Shown piece after piece: positions 43,467 through 55,599 of a DNA stretch of 64,000 nucleotides. Numbering within the stretch: the stretch's first letter is position 1; each line of letters opens with the position of its first letter. The position numbers were made by a program, and so were the translations under genes. The DNA is taken from the NCBI RefSeq assembly GCF_000219625.1, contig NC_018204.1, positions 62,001-126,000 of the forward strand, given 5' to 3'. The notes under the pieces were generated by a model. The model had not been told where the DNA came from. It did no database searches and was given only the letters and a program-made list of their open reading frames with translations. The DNA is from Zymoseptoria tritici IPO323 (Eukaryota > Ascomycota > Dothideomycetes > Mycosphaerellales > Mycosphaerellaceae).

Positions 43467-46400
43467 AACACTCTCTACGGATTTTCTACGTTAATCTTAA
43501 CCGATCTATCGAGGCTACAGAGTCTACCTTAGACGTCGCGGTTAAGCAGAAAGCCGACCTTCTACTAGTCCAGGAACCGTGGACTATAGAAGACCCGATA
43601 ACAGGCTACAAAGAGACAAGATCTATCGCACACCGGGAGTACAACCAGCTATTCCCAACGACTACGGATTCGACGATCCGGCCAAGAACAATGCTATATA
43701 TTAGCACAAGACTTAACGTTAATATCTCTCCTATTTTATTAGACGACAGCGACATACTTTCCTTTGTTATTTCAGACAAGAAGGGCAACAAGATCCAGAT
43801 AGTTAATCTCTATAACGAGAAAGACCTTCGGGATACCGAGAACCCGCAAAACCGACGAACAACAGAGAGAATCCTCTACTCTCTACGCAACACGTTCCTT
43901 CCAAACACTCTACTAGTAGGAGACTTTAACCTTAGACACCCGTCCTAGGATCCGAGGGGAAAGGATACTACTAGCGCCCGCGAATTTATAGAGTGGACAG
44001 AAGACCAGGGCTTTACTCTACGTAATACGATAGGTGTCGGGACCTTCTATAGGCCGCACCTAGACGCAGAGTCGGTCCTAGACCTTACGTTCACAAGAGG
44101 ATCCTTATCTACAAAGGAAATCGACTAGAGAACGATTCCGACAGGCTCAGACCATAAGGCTATATCTATAGACCTTATTAGCGCGCAAGATCGAGCCTAA
44201 CAGAAGAAAGTAGTTCTAGATATAGCTTCCGCGGATTGGGAACTGTTTACAGATCTCCTAATAAGCAAGGCGACGTCTATTAACTATACGAACTCCCTCG
44301 ACGACATCGCAGACTCCTTTACCTCGTGTATTACCGAATCGATGCGGGGAGCAATCCCAGAGAAAGTAGTACACGCCTGCGCAAAACCTTGGTGGAATAG
44401 AGAGCTACGCACGCTACGCCGTATAATGTCTAGAACATATAGACAGACCTTTACCTGCGGACGTACGCCGACGCTAGACGAGAAAGAGGCGTATACGGAA
44501 GCGAGAAACGAGTACTTCCAAGCTATTAAAACAGCTAAGAAGAACTACTAGAACGCTTTCCTCGAAAAAGAAGACTCGAAATCTATCTTTAAAGCTATGT
44601 CCTATACTAGGAATAGCAGCCGAAGACAGATACCTACGATAAACAACGAAGATTCTTTCGAGGGGAAATGTAAGGCCTTCTCCGAAGCCTTATTTCCGCG
44701 CCCTCCTGCCGAGGAACCTCTACCTAGCCGTTAGGAAGCGTATACAGCCGGGGATTAGGGCTGGACTACGCTAACCGAAGAGGAACTCGCTGCCGCCTAT
44801 AGTACGAAGATAGTAAAAGGAAAAACGCCGGGCCTAGACGGTATTACGCAAGCTATTATTAGTAAAGCGTACGGCGCTATTCCTATTACCTTTCTACGTA
44901 TATACAGTAGGCTACTCGACGAAGGACACCACCCCCGATGCTGGAAAGTTGCGACAGGCGCAGTTCTAGCAAAGCCGGGAAAACCAGACTATTCGGTCCC
45001 TAAGGCCTACCGAGTTATCTCTCTCCTAAACTGCCTCGGCAAGATTAGCGAGAGAATACTCGCAAAACGCCTAGGGATTATCGCAGAGACGAAGCCCCTT
45101 CTACACGACTCGTAGTTAGGAGGGCGAAAGAAGAAATCGGCTATCGATATAGTGCTTCTCTTAACGAACGAAATCGAGGAGAATCGAAGAAAGAAAAAGA
45201 AGACTTCGGTTATCTTCTTCGACGTAAGAGGAGCATACGACCACGTTGCAAAGAACCGACTATTAAGAATAATAATCCAGTTAAGGCTTCCGCACAGCCT
45301 TATACGTTGGGTTTAGTCGTTTATAAGCAATAGACGCCTACGAATAGTATTCGACGGACAGATACAGGAATTCCAGGACGTAGAGATCGGCGTTCCGCAA
45401 GGCAGCCCGATGTCTCCTATCCTCTTTCTTATCTATACGCGCGATATATTCTTCTCGCTACAAGGAGTTACTCCTAGTTCCTACGTCGACGACATTAGAC
45501 TATCTACCTCGTCTACGTCCCTTAAGAAGAACTCTAAGGTACTAGAACGTGAGGCAAGAAGGCTAATAGACCTAGGAAAGAAGAACTCGATTGCTTTCGA
45601 CCTAGCAAAGACAGACCTAGTACACTTCTCGAAAGGGAAAGGGTCCGATTGCCCGGTAATTCTTCCAAACGGCGATATTGTTCGCCCGGCAAAGAAAGCG
45701 ATAAGGTAGCTTAGGATTTAGCTAGACGCCGGTCTTACCTTTAAGGAGCACATTGTAATAAGATCGGCTTAAGCACAAGCGGCATTCTATCGATTAGAAA
45801 GACTAGCAAATACCGAACGCGGTCTATCTTCTATATCGTTAAGAAAGATCTACCTAGCCTACGTTACTACAATAGTAGACTACGGGGCCCCGGTTTGGTA
45901 GCGGTCGAAAAAGAGCATAAAACCTCTAGTATCTCTATAAAGTAAAGCTTGTAGGAAGATCCTAGGCGTTTTCCGTACCGCCCTAAACGTCCCGTCCGAA
46001 GTAGAGTCAAATCTCTTCCCCCCGGATCTACGCCTAGAGAGACAGTCAATTTTATACTCTCTACGCGCAGCAAAGCTACCCGAAAACTACCCTGTAAGAC
46101 TCGCTATCTAAAGCGCGCCTTCGGATACGCGAGAAGTCTAATACGAGGACTCGAGAGAGATACTTCCGCAAAAACGACAGAGAACACAGATACAACTACT
46201 CTGTTATCGACTCCGACAATACAAGCATTTCGTAGAACACGAGAGGGCTAACTACGCAAAAGACGATCTCTTTAGCGTCTAGAAAACCCGATACGAAATA
46301 GCAAGACAACGGGAGATCAATAAGGTACCTAGGAATACAAATAGCTACCTTAGTCGATTTCCATGGAGCTCGCTAGGAAAACATAGAATAGGAGGAAGAC

Positions 46401-46705
46401 GTGCTTTAACTAGTGCCTTCTATACTATCCTATTAGGACACGGATACCTAAAGTCCTATCTCTATCGCTTTAGACACGCAACGACGCTAGACTGCCTTTG
46501 CGGACGACGAGAAACAGCAGAACACCTCGTATGTAGCTGCCCTATCTACGATGTATTTAGGCTATTACCGCTACGACAAGCACAATCTCTGCTAGAAATA
46601 GTAGAAGATAAGGAACTCCGGAAACACCTTACTACCTTTCTCTCGGATACAAAGATTGCTTCTAGGTCCTGGCACCTAGCAAGAGGCGAAGACGAGACCG
46701 TCTAG
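43460..46705 (+). pseudogene. LINE copy 2 ORF2 (endonuclease-reverse transcriptase)
   Basis: 1,082 codons. APE-like endonuclease: FYVNLNRSIEATESTLDVAV, then QKADLLLVQEPWTIEDP, VGDFNLRHPS and an intact SDHKAI (SDH at 44147-44155). The endonuclease is open for about 160 codons from its ATG. RT: VPQGSPMSPILFLIYTRD and SSYVDDIRLSTSS (YVDD at 45482-45493), open over 45410-45709. C-terminal CLCGRRETAEHLVCSCPIYD at about 46495-46555 is a CCHC-like cluster. No RNase H domain visible. TAG/TAA stops elsewhere make it inactive. Endonuclease plus RT places it with I/Tad1/Jockey-like LINEs. Confidence 0.92.
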
Positions 46706-46917
46706 CCTACACTCCTTTTACTTTTCCTTATTTGTCTTTCTTTAAAGTCCTTCGATACTAGCTTGCTACTATCCTAGGCACGGGTCTTTCCCTAAGGTTA
46801 AGAGATACGAGAGAACAACGATTGTACATAGATAGACTGCTGTCGCGAGACAGCCGTCCTACATAGTCATAGACTCATACAGGACGTAAATGGAACAAAC
46901 AAACAAACAACAAACAA

Positions 46918-46931
46918 TAACTTATTTTATG
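46918..46931 (+). repeat. target-site duplication, right of LINE copy 2
   Basis: TAACTTATTTTATG, identical to 41300-41313. Confidence 0.95.
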
Positions 46932-49900
46932 TCTTCTAGCTATTTTAGCGTTATAGCGGTACTAGGGAGTGTTAAACCGATAGCTTTCCGGAATACGTAA
47001 AACTAGCGATTCGGAAGCGGCTTAGTAAGACTATCGGCGATTATTTTGTCGGTTTTAACCTAGCGTAGTTTAATGTCTCCTTCCCAAACTCGCTCGCGAA
47101 TAAAATATACGTCGATACTAAAGTGCTTAGATCGCGAGTAGAACGCTAGGTTCTTCGCGAGAGCTATAGCGCCTTAGTTATCGTAGTATATAATAGTTAC
47201 CTATAGTCCTTTTTCGGAGTCGGGGAGGATTTAATCGAGAAGGGACTTTAGCTAGATAGCTTCCTTAGTAGCTTACGTTTTACCTATATATTCTACTTTA
47301 ACCGTTAATAGCGCTACTCTCGTTTGTCGCTTTAACGACTAACTAATAGCTCCGCTACTTAGACTAAATACCTAGCCGGACGTAGAGCGGCGTATCTCGA
47401 TGTCCCTAGCCTAGTCGGCGTCTATATAGCCGCTAAGTAGTTATAGATCTCTATAGTATACTAATTTAAATTAAATAGTATAACGTAGGTAAGCTATAAT
47501 TCTTTCGACTAGTTTCTAGTATTCTTCGGTAGGATTAGCGTAGAATCGACTAACTATAGATACGGAGTATACGATGTCTAGTCGAGTCCCGAGTATAGCG
47601 TATATTAGTAAGCCTACTACCGACTAATACTTAGCTCGGAGTTCGTCCGGGGTAATATAGCCTTCTTCCGTAGGTTAGATTTTCGTAGAGGAGTCTATCG
47701 GTATCGTTCTAACTTTCTGTTCCTATATATTATACTATCGGAGGAACTTCTCGATATAGGCCTATTAGCTAAGGAATATCTTTCGGTTAACGCGGTCTCT
47801 ACGTACTATTATACCGAGATAGTAGGCGTACGGCCTAAGATCGGACATTTCGAATCTCTTCGCTAGTTAGCTTTTAATTTCGCTAACTTCCTTCTTCCGT
47901 AGTCCGACGATAAGTAGATCGTCTATATATACGGCGATAAACGTATTCCCTCGGATAAAGATACTAGCGTCGGCGTCTAGAGGCTTAAACCCGATTTCCG
48001 CGAGGTAAGAGGTTAGAGTTTCGTACTAGGTACGAGGTAACTACTTTAATCCGTAGAGTAATTTCTTAAGGAGGTAGATATCGTTCCCTAGTTCCTCGAA
48101 TTCGTAGGGTTGTTTAACGTATACGGTTTCCTTAATAAGGCCGTAGAGGAAGGCGGTTTTAACGTCTATTTGTTCGATCTCGTAGTCTAGTACTACTACG
48201 ATCGCGAAGATAGCCTTATAGCTTATTAGTTTAACAACGGACGCGAAGGTTTCGGTGTAGTCCGAGCCCTCTTCCTATCGGTATCCCTTTACTACCTATC
48301 GCGCCTTATACTTAAGGATCTCGCCGTTTAGCCCTCTTTTAAGCTTAAATACCTACCTTCCTAGTAGGATGTTCGCTTTCGAAGAAATCTATAAGCGTTT
48401 CTTAAGACGCTACGTTTTGTTCTTCCGGAGTAACTTTACTTCCTCGCTTATCGCGTCTTTCTACTTACTCTAGATAGTAGTACCCTTAGCGTCCTATACT
48501 ATACGTAGCTCGTATAGTTCGAAGGCGGCTACGGCTATTATAAGGAAGGCGTACATTATCGTCTACTATAATACTAGGTAATAGTTAAGAGTCTTAGTAA
48601 GTAGATTAGCGTATGCGTAAAGGAGTACGTACTCGCTTTCGGGGAAGAGAGAGTTCTTCTTTCGGACTCGTTTAAGTCCGTCCGGTATAGTATCCTAGAT
48701 AGTTTCCGTAGGAGGCGGTAGCGGTATTAGTTCCTTTAGCGTTAGTTTTCGAGATAGGGTATACGATAAGGGCGTTAGCGATTCGGGTAGAGTAGTAAGC
48801 TCCGAATCGGTGCTTTTAGTATCTATCGATTTATTATCTGTTTTCTCGCCCCCTAGAGCGGTAGATACTAAGTCGCCCTATACTAGAATAGGCCCTAAAT
48901 CTATAACCGGACTAAGGAGTCTAACGGGGTATTTCTTTATTCGTAAGCGCTTTAGCGGTAGTACGCTATCTTCGTCGGAGTCTAAGCCTAACTCGACTTT
49001 AATGTGCTTCCGATGTTCCTTGAAGATAACGTTATAGACCTATCTAGGCTCCTTCTAACCCGGGCAGATTATTAGATATTAATAGTTCCCTTTAAATCCG
49101 AGGAGTTTACCTTCTTCCGCCTTATCCGTATATCCTACGCGGTGTTTTAGCTCTTTAACGAGATAGTACGCTTTAGAGCCGATCTTACGAATGTTTAATA
49201 GGTCCGGCCTCTCGCCGTAAAACGCTTCGTATCTAGTAATAGCGTACCTTAAGTTTAGCGACCTATTACGTAAGTAGGCTATTATAGAGACTACCGCCGG
49301 CTACTATTTTAATAAAAGTTTACCGGCGAGTAGCGTTAGTTTAAGTTTTTCTAGAATTACTCGATTAACGACTTTAGCGACTCTATTTAACTAACTTTGC
49401 TCGGTAGACGTAAATTCGAGCTTAATATCCTAATCGTAGTAGAAGTCCTTAAAGGCATTGTTAACAAACTCGCTTCCCTAGTCGAGTCGAATGCGCCGGC
49501 ACTTATAGATAGGAGCTTAATATCGTTTAAGGTACTACTATAGGCGAGGCAATACGTCGAGAACGTACTTATAGGGAAAGTAGTCGGTATTAGTCGTATA
49601 ATCGTTAACTAGAGTAAGCTAAAACTTCGATCCGTCGTAGCCGATTATGTCCTTTAGGCTATATTTAGAGTCTATATATAGAAGCTCGAGTTTTAACGAC
49701 GCCGGTTTAATATGTCTATAGTAAGGTTTAGCGTAGAAACGACCGTATACGTAGCTTTCGTAGATATACTATCCCGACAAACTCGAAGCTTCTATTCCGG
49801 TAACTATATTCTTTAGACGGTAAACGCTTTATTAACCGAGGTATCCTATTCTTTTATACTAGAGTTGTGCCTATTACCTATCTACCTCGTACGCGGCTAT

Positions 49901-52060
49901 ATAGAAGTCTATCTTAGCTTCGGTTAGTATAGTATCGAGGAGGAGTAGGCCGTCTTAGAAACGCGTAATAAAAGAGCGGTTTCCTTTAATAAGAGAAAGG
50001 CCGGTTAGTAGGGCGGAGATGCTATCGAAGAGAGGCTATATTTGTTCGAGGGATAGGAGATTAACGCCTACCTATACTGAGTATTTAACGTTTATAATGT
50101 TTAGCTAGTATAGTTTGTCGCCGATTTTAGTAGGTATTCGAATAGTGCTAATATATATAGGCGTAATAGCGTTTCCTCTAATTCCTCGCGAGCTATATCC
50201 TTCGATTAGAGTTATTAAAGTAAAGACGTCTTTTCTTCCGACGAGGTAGGAGGAGTAGCTAGAGTCGACGATCTAAGTATCGAAGAGGTTTAGTCCCTTA
50301 TGTACGGCGAAGGACTTACCGTTAGCGTTTGCCGCTCGAAAAGCGTAGTCGTTCGATAGGACAATAAGTCCCTTAGTTTTCTTCGGGGCGGTTTTATAGA
50401 CTAGGGTAGTTTCTTCGTCGTCGACCTTTCGCTTTAAGTCTCTACGCTCCGCTTCTTTCTTCTTCTACTATTTAGGTACCTTACTTAGGTTTAGTATAAA
50501 GTACTCTCCGTTATAGCGGCGGTTATAGTACTTATACTATTCTCGAGGGTTATCGCCGCGACTTTTTAGTTTACGGTTATATCCGCTATATAGGCCGAGT
50601 TCGTTAGCGCTATTAGAGGCGTTACGACGTATTTCGAAGTCTTCGGCGCTAGAGATTACTTCTCCTAGCGTAATAGCTACCTTCTCTTCCCGTCTATTAA
50701 CGGTCTTCGGAATTAACGGGCGGTTTTAATTAAAAGAGGTAATAAACGGCTCGAACGATTCTAGTAAGCCGGTAATAAACTTCTAAACGGCGTACGGCTC
50801 GGGGATTTTAAGACCTAGATCGATTTCCGCGAAATAGTTCTAGAGGCGGCGAATTTTAGAACCGTAGAGTCCGATACTACCCTTAACGTTATCTATAGTA
50901 ATTAAGTTCTAGAGATTCGAGATCCTCGCGAATGCCCTAGCGCCTCCTTTAGCGAAGTATTCTACGAGGGTATTAAGCGTATTAAAGGGAATAGTATCCG
51001 CTAAAATAAGCTATTTAGCGTTATATCCGTATCTATCTCTAATAATTCTAAGGGCTCTTTTCTACTTAGCCTTAAAGTCGCGCTAGTAGTTAGTCTAGTT
51101 AACTCCCTCGTAGGGAAGATCGGGGTCGTTAATCGCTTTAGCGGTCTCGATAATAGCGCTATATCCGAGTGCGATTAGCTAATTACGAATCTTATCGTTC
51201 TATAGGCTCTAGTCGTCCTTTTCCTCGAGTACGGGTACTAATAGGGTTAGTAGTTTCTCGGCGGCTTATATAGTCGATATAGCTAAATAATCGAGAAAGG
51301 TACGAGTTCCGACGTTCTTCGTAGAATCTTCCTAGTTTCTCGTTATAGAATGTCGTAGCCTACGTAGGGAGGAGCTAATTCGGCGCGAGAGAAATAGAGG
51401 TGTTATTTGTCTATATCTCTATCTTTATTAACGCGAAGGTATAGAGGAGGTAGTATTAGAGGAGTAAGACTAAAGAAGTCTCGAAAGGTAGGAGAAGGAG
51501 GATCCGGTATATCTAATACTACTACTCTTAGTAAAGGAGAACCGTATTCTTTCCGAGGACGTTTATAAGGAATAAAGTCCGATTCGTATCTAAAAGGGAT
51601 TAAATCGATATTAAGCTTAGGGAGCTTACTAGTTTTAACCTCTTAACGTATTATTTCGACGATATATAGGAAGGAGAGCTTATCGAGGTATCGACCTAGC
51701 GAAGGCTTCTTAAGGCGGAAACGACTCCTAAGGAGGTAACGATTACGACGGTAAGGTTAGTAATTAACCTAAAGGGAATCGAAGAAGGATATAAGTTATA
51801 CGTTATACTTCTTTCTACGGGAAAGAGGAACGCCTCTTATATCGCGTCTAATATCTATATTAGTATTTAATCTATTATAAAAAGGGAGGAGGTTAGTAAG
51901 TTAATTAGAGTAGCTAGTTAAGTTAGCGTAAAGGGTTTTTACGCTAGCTATCGAATTCTAGCCTCCGAATTTCGGGGACACCCGTAACCGAGGTTAAATC
52001 TATTATTAATCTTAGGGTTTTAAAAGGTGTTATCTTTTAAAGAGATATTTGCTTATATAA
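46922..52060 (-). pseudogene. copia gag-pol (gag, PR, IN, RT, RNase H)
   Basis: Reading leftwards: gag about 51900-50600 (DTIPFNTLNTLVEYFAKGGA near 50960; EPYAVWKFITGLL-like region near 50800); a degenerate zinc-knuckle-like patch near 50530; protease near 50230-50290 reading IVDSSYSSYLV, in place of the family's DSG; integrase core near 49650-49150 (RIRLDQGSEFVNNAFKDFYY); RT with EIEQIDVKTAFLYGLIKETV (about 48180-48110) and YIDDLLIV (about 47905-47940); RNase H ending IIADSLTKPLPNRQFYVF (about 47050-46995). The TAA at 46924-46922 ends it just where the LINE inserted. Copia order, RIP-inactivated. Confidence 0.92.
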
Positions 52061-52111
52061 GAGCGTAGTAGAGTACGTAAAAAGATAACTAGAGTTTTTA
52101 GTGCGCAAAAC

Positions 52112-52125
52112 CCGGGCTCATAACC
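52112..52125 (-). other. primer-binding site matching initiator-tRNA anticodon region
   Basis: Plus strand CGGGCTCATAACC directly abuts the 5' LTR. This is the anticodon stem-loop of initiator methionine tRNA (GGGCUCAUAACC, anticodon CAU), so the element RNA would pair with an internal half-tRNA rather than the tRNA 3' end, as known for Drosophila copia and yeast Ty5. Confidence 0.8.
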
Positions 52126-52246
52126 TATTAAAATTGAATAAGTAATAAAGTAATTAATTGAAGAACTAACTACTAACAGAGAGTGAGATGTCCTAATATA
52201 CACCATTTGGAGCTAGCCAGCCATTGCCAGCCACCGTATTTCAACA
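52126..52246 (-). repeat. 5' LTR of copia element, 121 bp
   Basis: On plus TATTAAAATTGAATAAG...GTATTTCAACA; the terminal TG has become TA by RIP. Otherwise less mutated than the left LTR. Followed by CCCCT (target duplication, 52247-52251). Confidence 0.95.
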
Positions 52247-52364
52247 CCCCTCAATCTCACAATTCACGTCTCCAAATTCTCAACACACCAACTCGGTCCA
52301 CACCACCTCAGCCCCTCCGTTGCCGCTCAAACATTCCAACCGCCTCGTCGGCAATCCACCACGC

Positions 52365-52945
52365 CTACACCGACACAAGCAACTTCTCAAAGAGAACCCT
52401 CACCTTCATCTCCAGCCTCTGATCCTCGGCCTCCCGCTCAGCGATGCTCCTCCTTCTCAGCGCCTCGCCTTGCGCGTAGAGTGCTTGCCTGCGGGCCTGC
52501 CAGGGTGTCGTCTCGGTGGGAAAAATGGTGGTTGGGAGACGGGGTGGAGCTAGCAGGACAGTCGTGAGCGGGAATGTATTACACAGGGATGGTGACGGAG
52601 GAGACGCACCAGACTTGTTCGGACGAGGAGTGCTCTTCGCTGAGAAGCCATAAATTGCACGGCGGCGATAGCAGCACCAGAGCACCAGGCGTTGCGTACG
52701 CACTTTCGAGCAAGACACGCTTCTCCGTGGTCTGATTCCGAGGAGTCAGAGCCTGGGGAGCCGTCTTCAGCTCCCTCTCGATCTCCCTCTTCCAGCTCGC
52801 CATCCTCTCGTCCCGTCCACTGGCCCATTGCTGTCTAAAGTTCCGCCACCTCCCTCGCCAAACCCTCCACATCCTTCACCGTCGCCGCGGGCCCATCGCC
52901 AGGCCTCTTCTTCCTCCCACCACAAGTCTCGACCAAGATCCTGCC
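52365..52945 (-). pseudogene. coiled-coil hypothetical gene with intron and one frameshift
   Basis: Exon 2 (52365-52639) ends QGEALRRRSIAEREAEDQRL ... KVRVLFEKLLVSV. A 66-bp intron (52640-52705; GTGCGT...CTTCTCAG) joins it in frame to an upstream exon containing ASGRDERMASWKREIEREL. Farther upstream the reading VKDVEGLAREVAEL needs one base fewer at CTTTAG (about 52838) to continue, and is preceded by a basic stretch GGRKKRPGDGPAA. So: basic region, long coiled coil, disordered linker, helical tail. The start codon is not found. Domain family not recognised. Confidence 0.5.
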
Positions 52946-53735
52946 ACACCGTCTATCGCATGTATCTCAATCGGCAAGGTTGTTGGGGATTCGAATGTTC
53001 CCGAGCAGACATTCCTTGGTCTTTCCAACAACGCTTTCTACCCTGTCGATCCTTGTCTCAACGGCAACAAACTCGTCCACAGCGAACTCAAGCAGTACGT
53101 CAGCAAGAACGACTTCTCCGCCGCCGCGACCACAGAAAAGGGCTGCGTCGCCGTCGCCTCCAACAAAGATGACCCTCGTCTGTTCGACCATCTCGGAATT
53201 AACGCAAAGACTGCTCTTCCTGCTCTTCCTGCTCTCCGTACTGTTCCGGGCGCCGACAATCTCGAACACACACACACGATGACTTCCATTCTCTCCTCGC
53301 AAAAGGACGGCAGATACTTTCCACCACAGCGCGCGGCAATCCCAGCACGTTGGGAAAATTCGAGCCCATCGCCGAGCAACAAAGCGTCGAAGCGGAATCC
53401 GACTTCAAAGCCTCACAACTCAACATCCCCATCACCGTGCAATTTGACCGGATCGTCAAGAGGAAGAGTTCTGGACGAGCGGACAGGAAGTTGGTGCGGT
53501 GTGGAGGGTGACTGCCCGGGCGAGGAAGAGCTGTGCATGTCATACTTGCAGCGGAGTAAAGAAATGTTCTGTTGCCAACTACATGGATACGTCGATCGCA
53601 GTGCCACCCAGTAAGCCTCTCCGACCCATGGCCGCATTGCCATCATCTGCAACATCTCTGAACCCTCCTCTCCTTCGATATTCCGGCCGCCAGACTTCCC
53701 AAATGATCACTCCCGGTCTCCAACTTCACCGCTGA
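52930..53735 (+). pseudogene. decayed hypothetical gene, frameshift at a (CA)n run
   Basis: One plus frame reads SIACISIGKVVGDSNVPEQT, FLGLSNNAFYPVDPCLNGNK, LVHSELKQYVSKNDF and NKDDPRLFDHLGINAKTAL up to a CACACACACAC run at 53267-53278. After it a different phase continues coherently: LGKFEPIAEQQSVEAESDFK and QLNIPITVQFDRIVKRKSSG. A further phase (53499-53735; ARARKSCACHTCSGVKKCSV) follows. No ATG found at the 5' end, which overlaps the opposite coiled-coil gene. Either a real pseudogene or indel errors. No family recognised. Confidence 0.45.
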
Positions 53736-53917
53736 GATTGCCCTGAACGATCATTGGCGTCGCTAACGGCACCAATCTAGCCTACAAGGACTTGCAACAG
53801 GATTTGACGTAGTGCAGGCGCACGTCTTGACGAGGTTGGGAAGGACGGATGTTGCTGGCTTCCAGAGAGGCCTTGTTTGGAGGCGGGGATTAGGGAGAGC
53901 CCGGACGATGAAGTCAA

Positions 53918-54262
53918 GTGTCACACGACGCAGCCCAGGATACTCCAGACAGCTTCACTCACGCCATACCAGCGCCGCACTACGAGCATGCTACTGCTGT
54001 GTCACATCTAAGCGCCGAAGTCCGCCGACAACAATCTCATTCCGCCGATGTGCTCACCAAGGCACAGATTCTGGGAATCGAAATTCGGGCTCTAGAAAAA
54101 TTGCATCGAGTTCTGAGAGCGATTCTCGACATTGACGCCACCGACGCTTATGACTTTTGGGTGATAGCTGGTGACGAGACTGCCGGTCCATCCTACTGCG
54201 AAGGCATTGACATTGATGCTGCCGCCATTGCAGAATTCGTTCCGACTTTAACTTGTTCCTGA
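53918..54262 (+). CDS. hypothetical protein fragment, helical
   Basis: Open frame containing HLSAEVRRQQSHSADVLTKA and ILGIEIRALEKLHRVLRAIL, then an acidic end (GIDIDAAAIAEFVPTLTCS). It opens after a TGA and has no ATG at its 5' end, so it is probably an internal exon. The same phase is open again at 54311-54550 with a GTGAGT donor-like site at about 54420. No family recognised. 54551-54965 shows nothing I can support. Confidence 0.35.
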   Translation: MSHDAAQDTPDSFTHAIPAPHYEHATAVSHLSAEVRRQQSHSADVLTKAQILGIEIRALEKLHRVLRAILDIDATDAYDFWVIAGDETAGPSYCEGIDIDAAAIAEFVPTLTCS

Positions 54263-54965
54263 TCACGAAGATCGCGCCGCAATGCTGCTCCGTCCTATTC
54301 TGCAGCAAGCTTGCTGTGTTCACTGGAAATCTTGATCAGCAGCCCTCACTGTTACCCTCCGATCGACTTTCCTCCTGCATCACAACCAGGTTCAGACAGA
54401 CCGCTTATCAGAAACACGGTGAGTCTTCAGTCCAATCCGGGAGTCTTCCACCTGGCCGCCGTTACCAGCCACACCTACGAACAGGCGACGAAGTGTTACA
54501 ACAAAAACGGTCAGATGACACGAGATCTAATGCTCTGTAGGTGTTCGTAATCTGCCGTCTCCTAAATTGTTTCGGGAGCTTAGCCAAACCAGATGCTGTC
54601 AGACCAGATTAATATTTCAGAGCCTGACTTGCTCCTCACTGGCACTTGTCAGGAAAATGTAGATGTCCCCTTTGCGTTTTCGGACAGTTGCGTGCAGAGT
54701 TGGGCGATCTGACGAAGATATCGTCTACAAGTTCGAGGCAGCTCGGCCGGCGGTAGGACCGAATACCGATGTCCTCTTCTTTTCACCTCACAGCAGCCGC
54801 CACGCCTCGAGTCGGTAGAACTACTTCAGATCGCAATATCAAAGGAAACCTGCTACGGCTACGCATTATAGAACATCGCACAGGGCCTGGACGGCCAATC
54901 AGATTCATCGCGGAGCAAGTTCGCTCGGCATAAACTTAGGTCCACGCCGACTAGCAAACCCCTTC

Positions 54966-55382
54966 TCATGGACCTAATGAAGGGAGAATCGCATAGACCA
55001 TCCCGTCACCAACTTCACACTCCGCTCGCTCTACTCCAACGACCTCCATGCTCTGCCCACCACACTCGTTGCGGTCTGCCGCTCGAAAGCAGTCACCTCC
55101 ACGAGGAACTTGACTAGCAGATGAATAGCAGCATCCCTCCAGGCCTAAGTCTTTCTCGCAGCTGCCGAGCGCAATATTAGCCCGGGTTCTGGAAGAGCAG
55201 TGAGGTGTCCGCTCTGAACATATGGAGATCTGAACGATCTGGAGCATTGTCTGGGAGCACTTCCACTGGACCAGCGCAACATCGAGAAGAAAACAGTGTC
55301 TCTCGAGAGATACGCCCGGGCGAGGCGTTTTACGATCGTTGGATATGCCTTGGAACAGATATTTTCTTCCCTTCTCTTTCAT
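54966..55382 (-). CDS. hypothetical ORF, 138 aa
   Basis: Minus frame, cysteine-rich and acidic towards its end (ECGGQSMEVVGVERAECEVG). Competing plus frames exist downstream (55296-55520). Weak case. Confidence 0.22.
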   Translation of the reverse strand: MKEKGRKYLFQGISNDRKTPRPGVSLERHCFLLDVALVQWKCSQTMLQIVQISICSERTPHCSSRTRANIALGSCEKDLGLEGCCYSSASQVPRGGDCFRAADRNECGGQSMEVVGVERAECEVGDGMVYAILPSLGP

Positions 55383-55599
55383 CTCACGACATGGATTGCT
55401 TCTAGTCCTCCTTCCATCTCAAGCACGAAAGCTCGACATCACCTCGAAATCATCGCCGCTTCGCCGAAACACTCACCGGTGCCTGCCCATCCCTATCCTT
55501 CTCCACATTCTCACCGCTGACATCTCCTGTCCCTAGCAAGACTTGGTCTCCAAGCTCACTACGAAGCTCGTCAAAACAATGGCTCCGGAGAGCTGCGAT

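Larger units (their letters stand above)
41314..46917 (+). mobile_element. LINE copy 2 (same family as copy 1), full length
   Basis: 5,604 bp between perfect 14-bp target duplications, inserted antisense into the copia element right at the end of pol. It has a leader (41314-42284), ORF1, ORF2, a 3' untranslated part and an ACAAACAAAC-type tail. Less RIP-mutated than copy 1: several long stretches stay open and a (CAA)n tract is intact. A short insertion (AAGGATAC region near 41500) distinguishes its leader from copy 1. Confidence 0.95.
39827..52246 (-). mobile_element. complete Ty1/copia element with nested LINE, RIP-degraded
   Basis: 12.4 kb including a 5.6-kb LINE; about 6.8 kb without it. 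It has 121-bp LTRs, a 5-bp target duplication, a primer site beside the 5' (right) LTR and a polypurine tract beside the 3' (left) LTR. On minus: gag, protease, integrase, RT, RNase H (copia order), then about 1.3 kb of further coding-like sequence. Stops are nearly all TAA/TAG from RIP. The left LTR is more mutated than the right. The element inserted between small gene remnants. Confidence 0.95.

Noticed and set aside
52105..52125. tRNA gene fragment at the anticodon-arm match
   Set aside because: Only the anticodon arm matches and it abuts an LTR on the expected side; it is a primer-binding site, not a tRNA gene.
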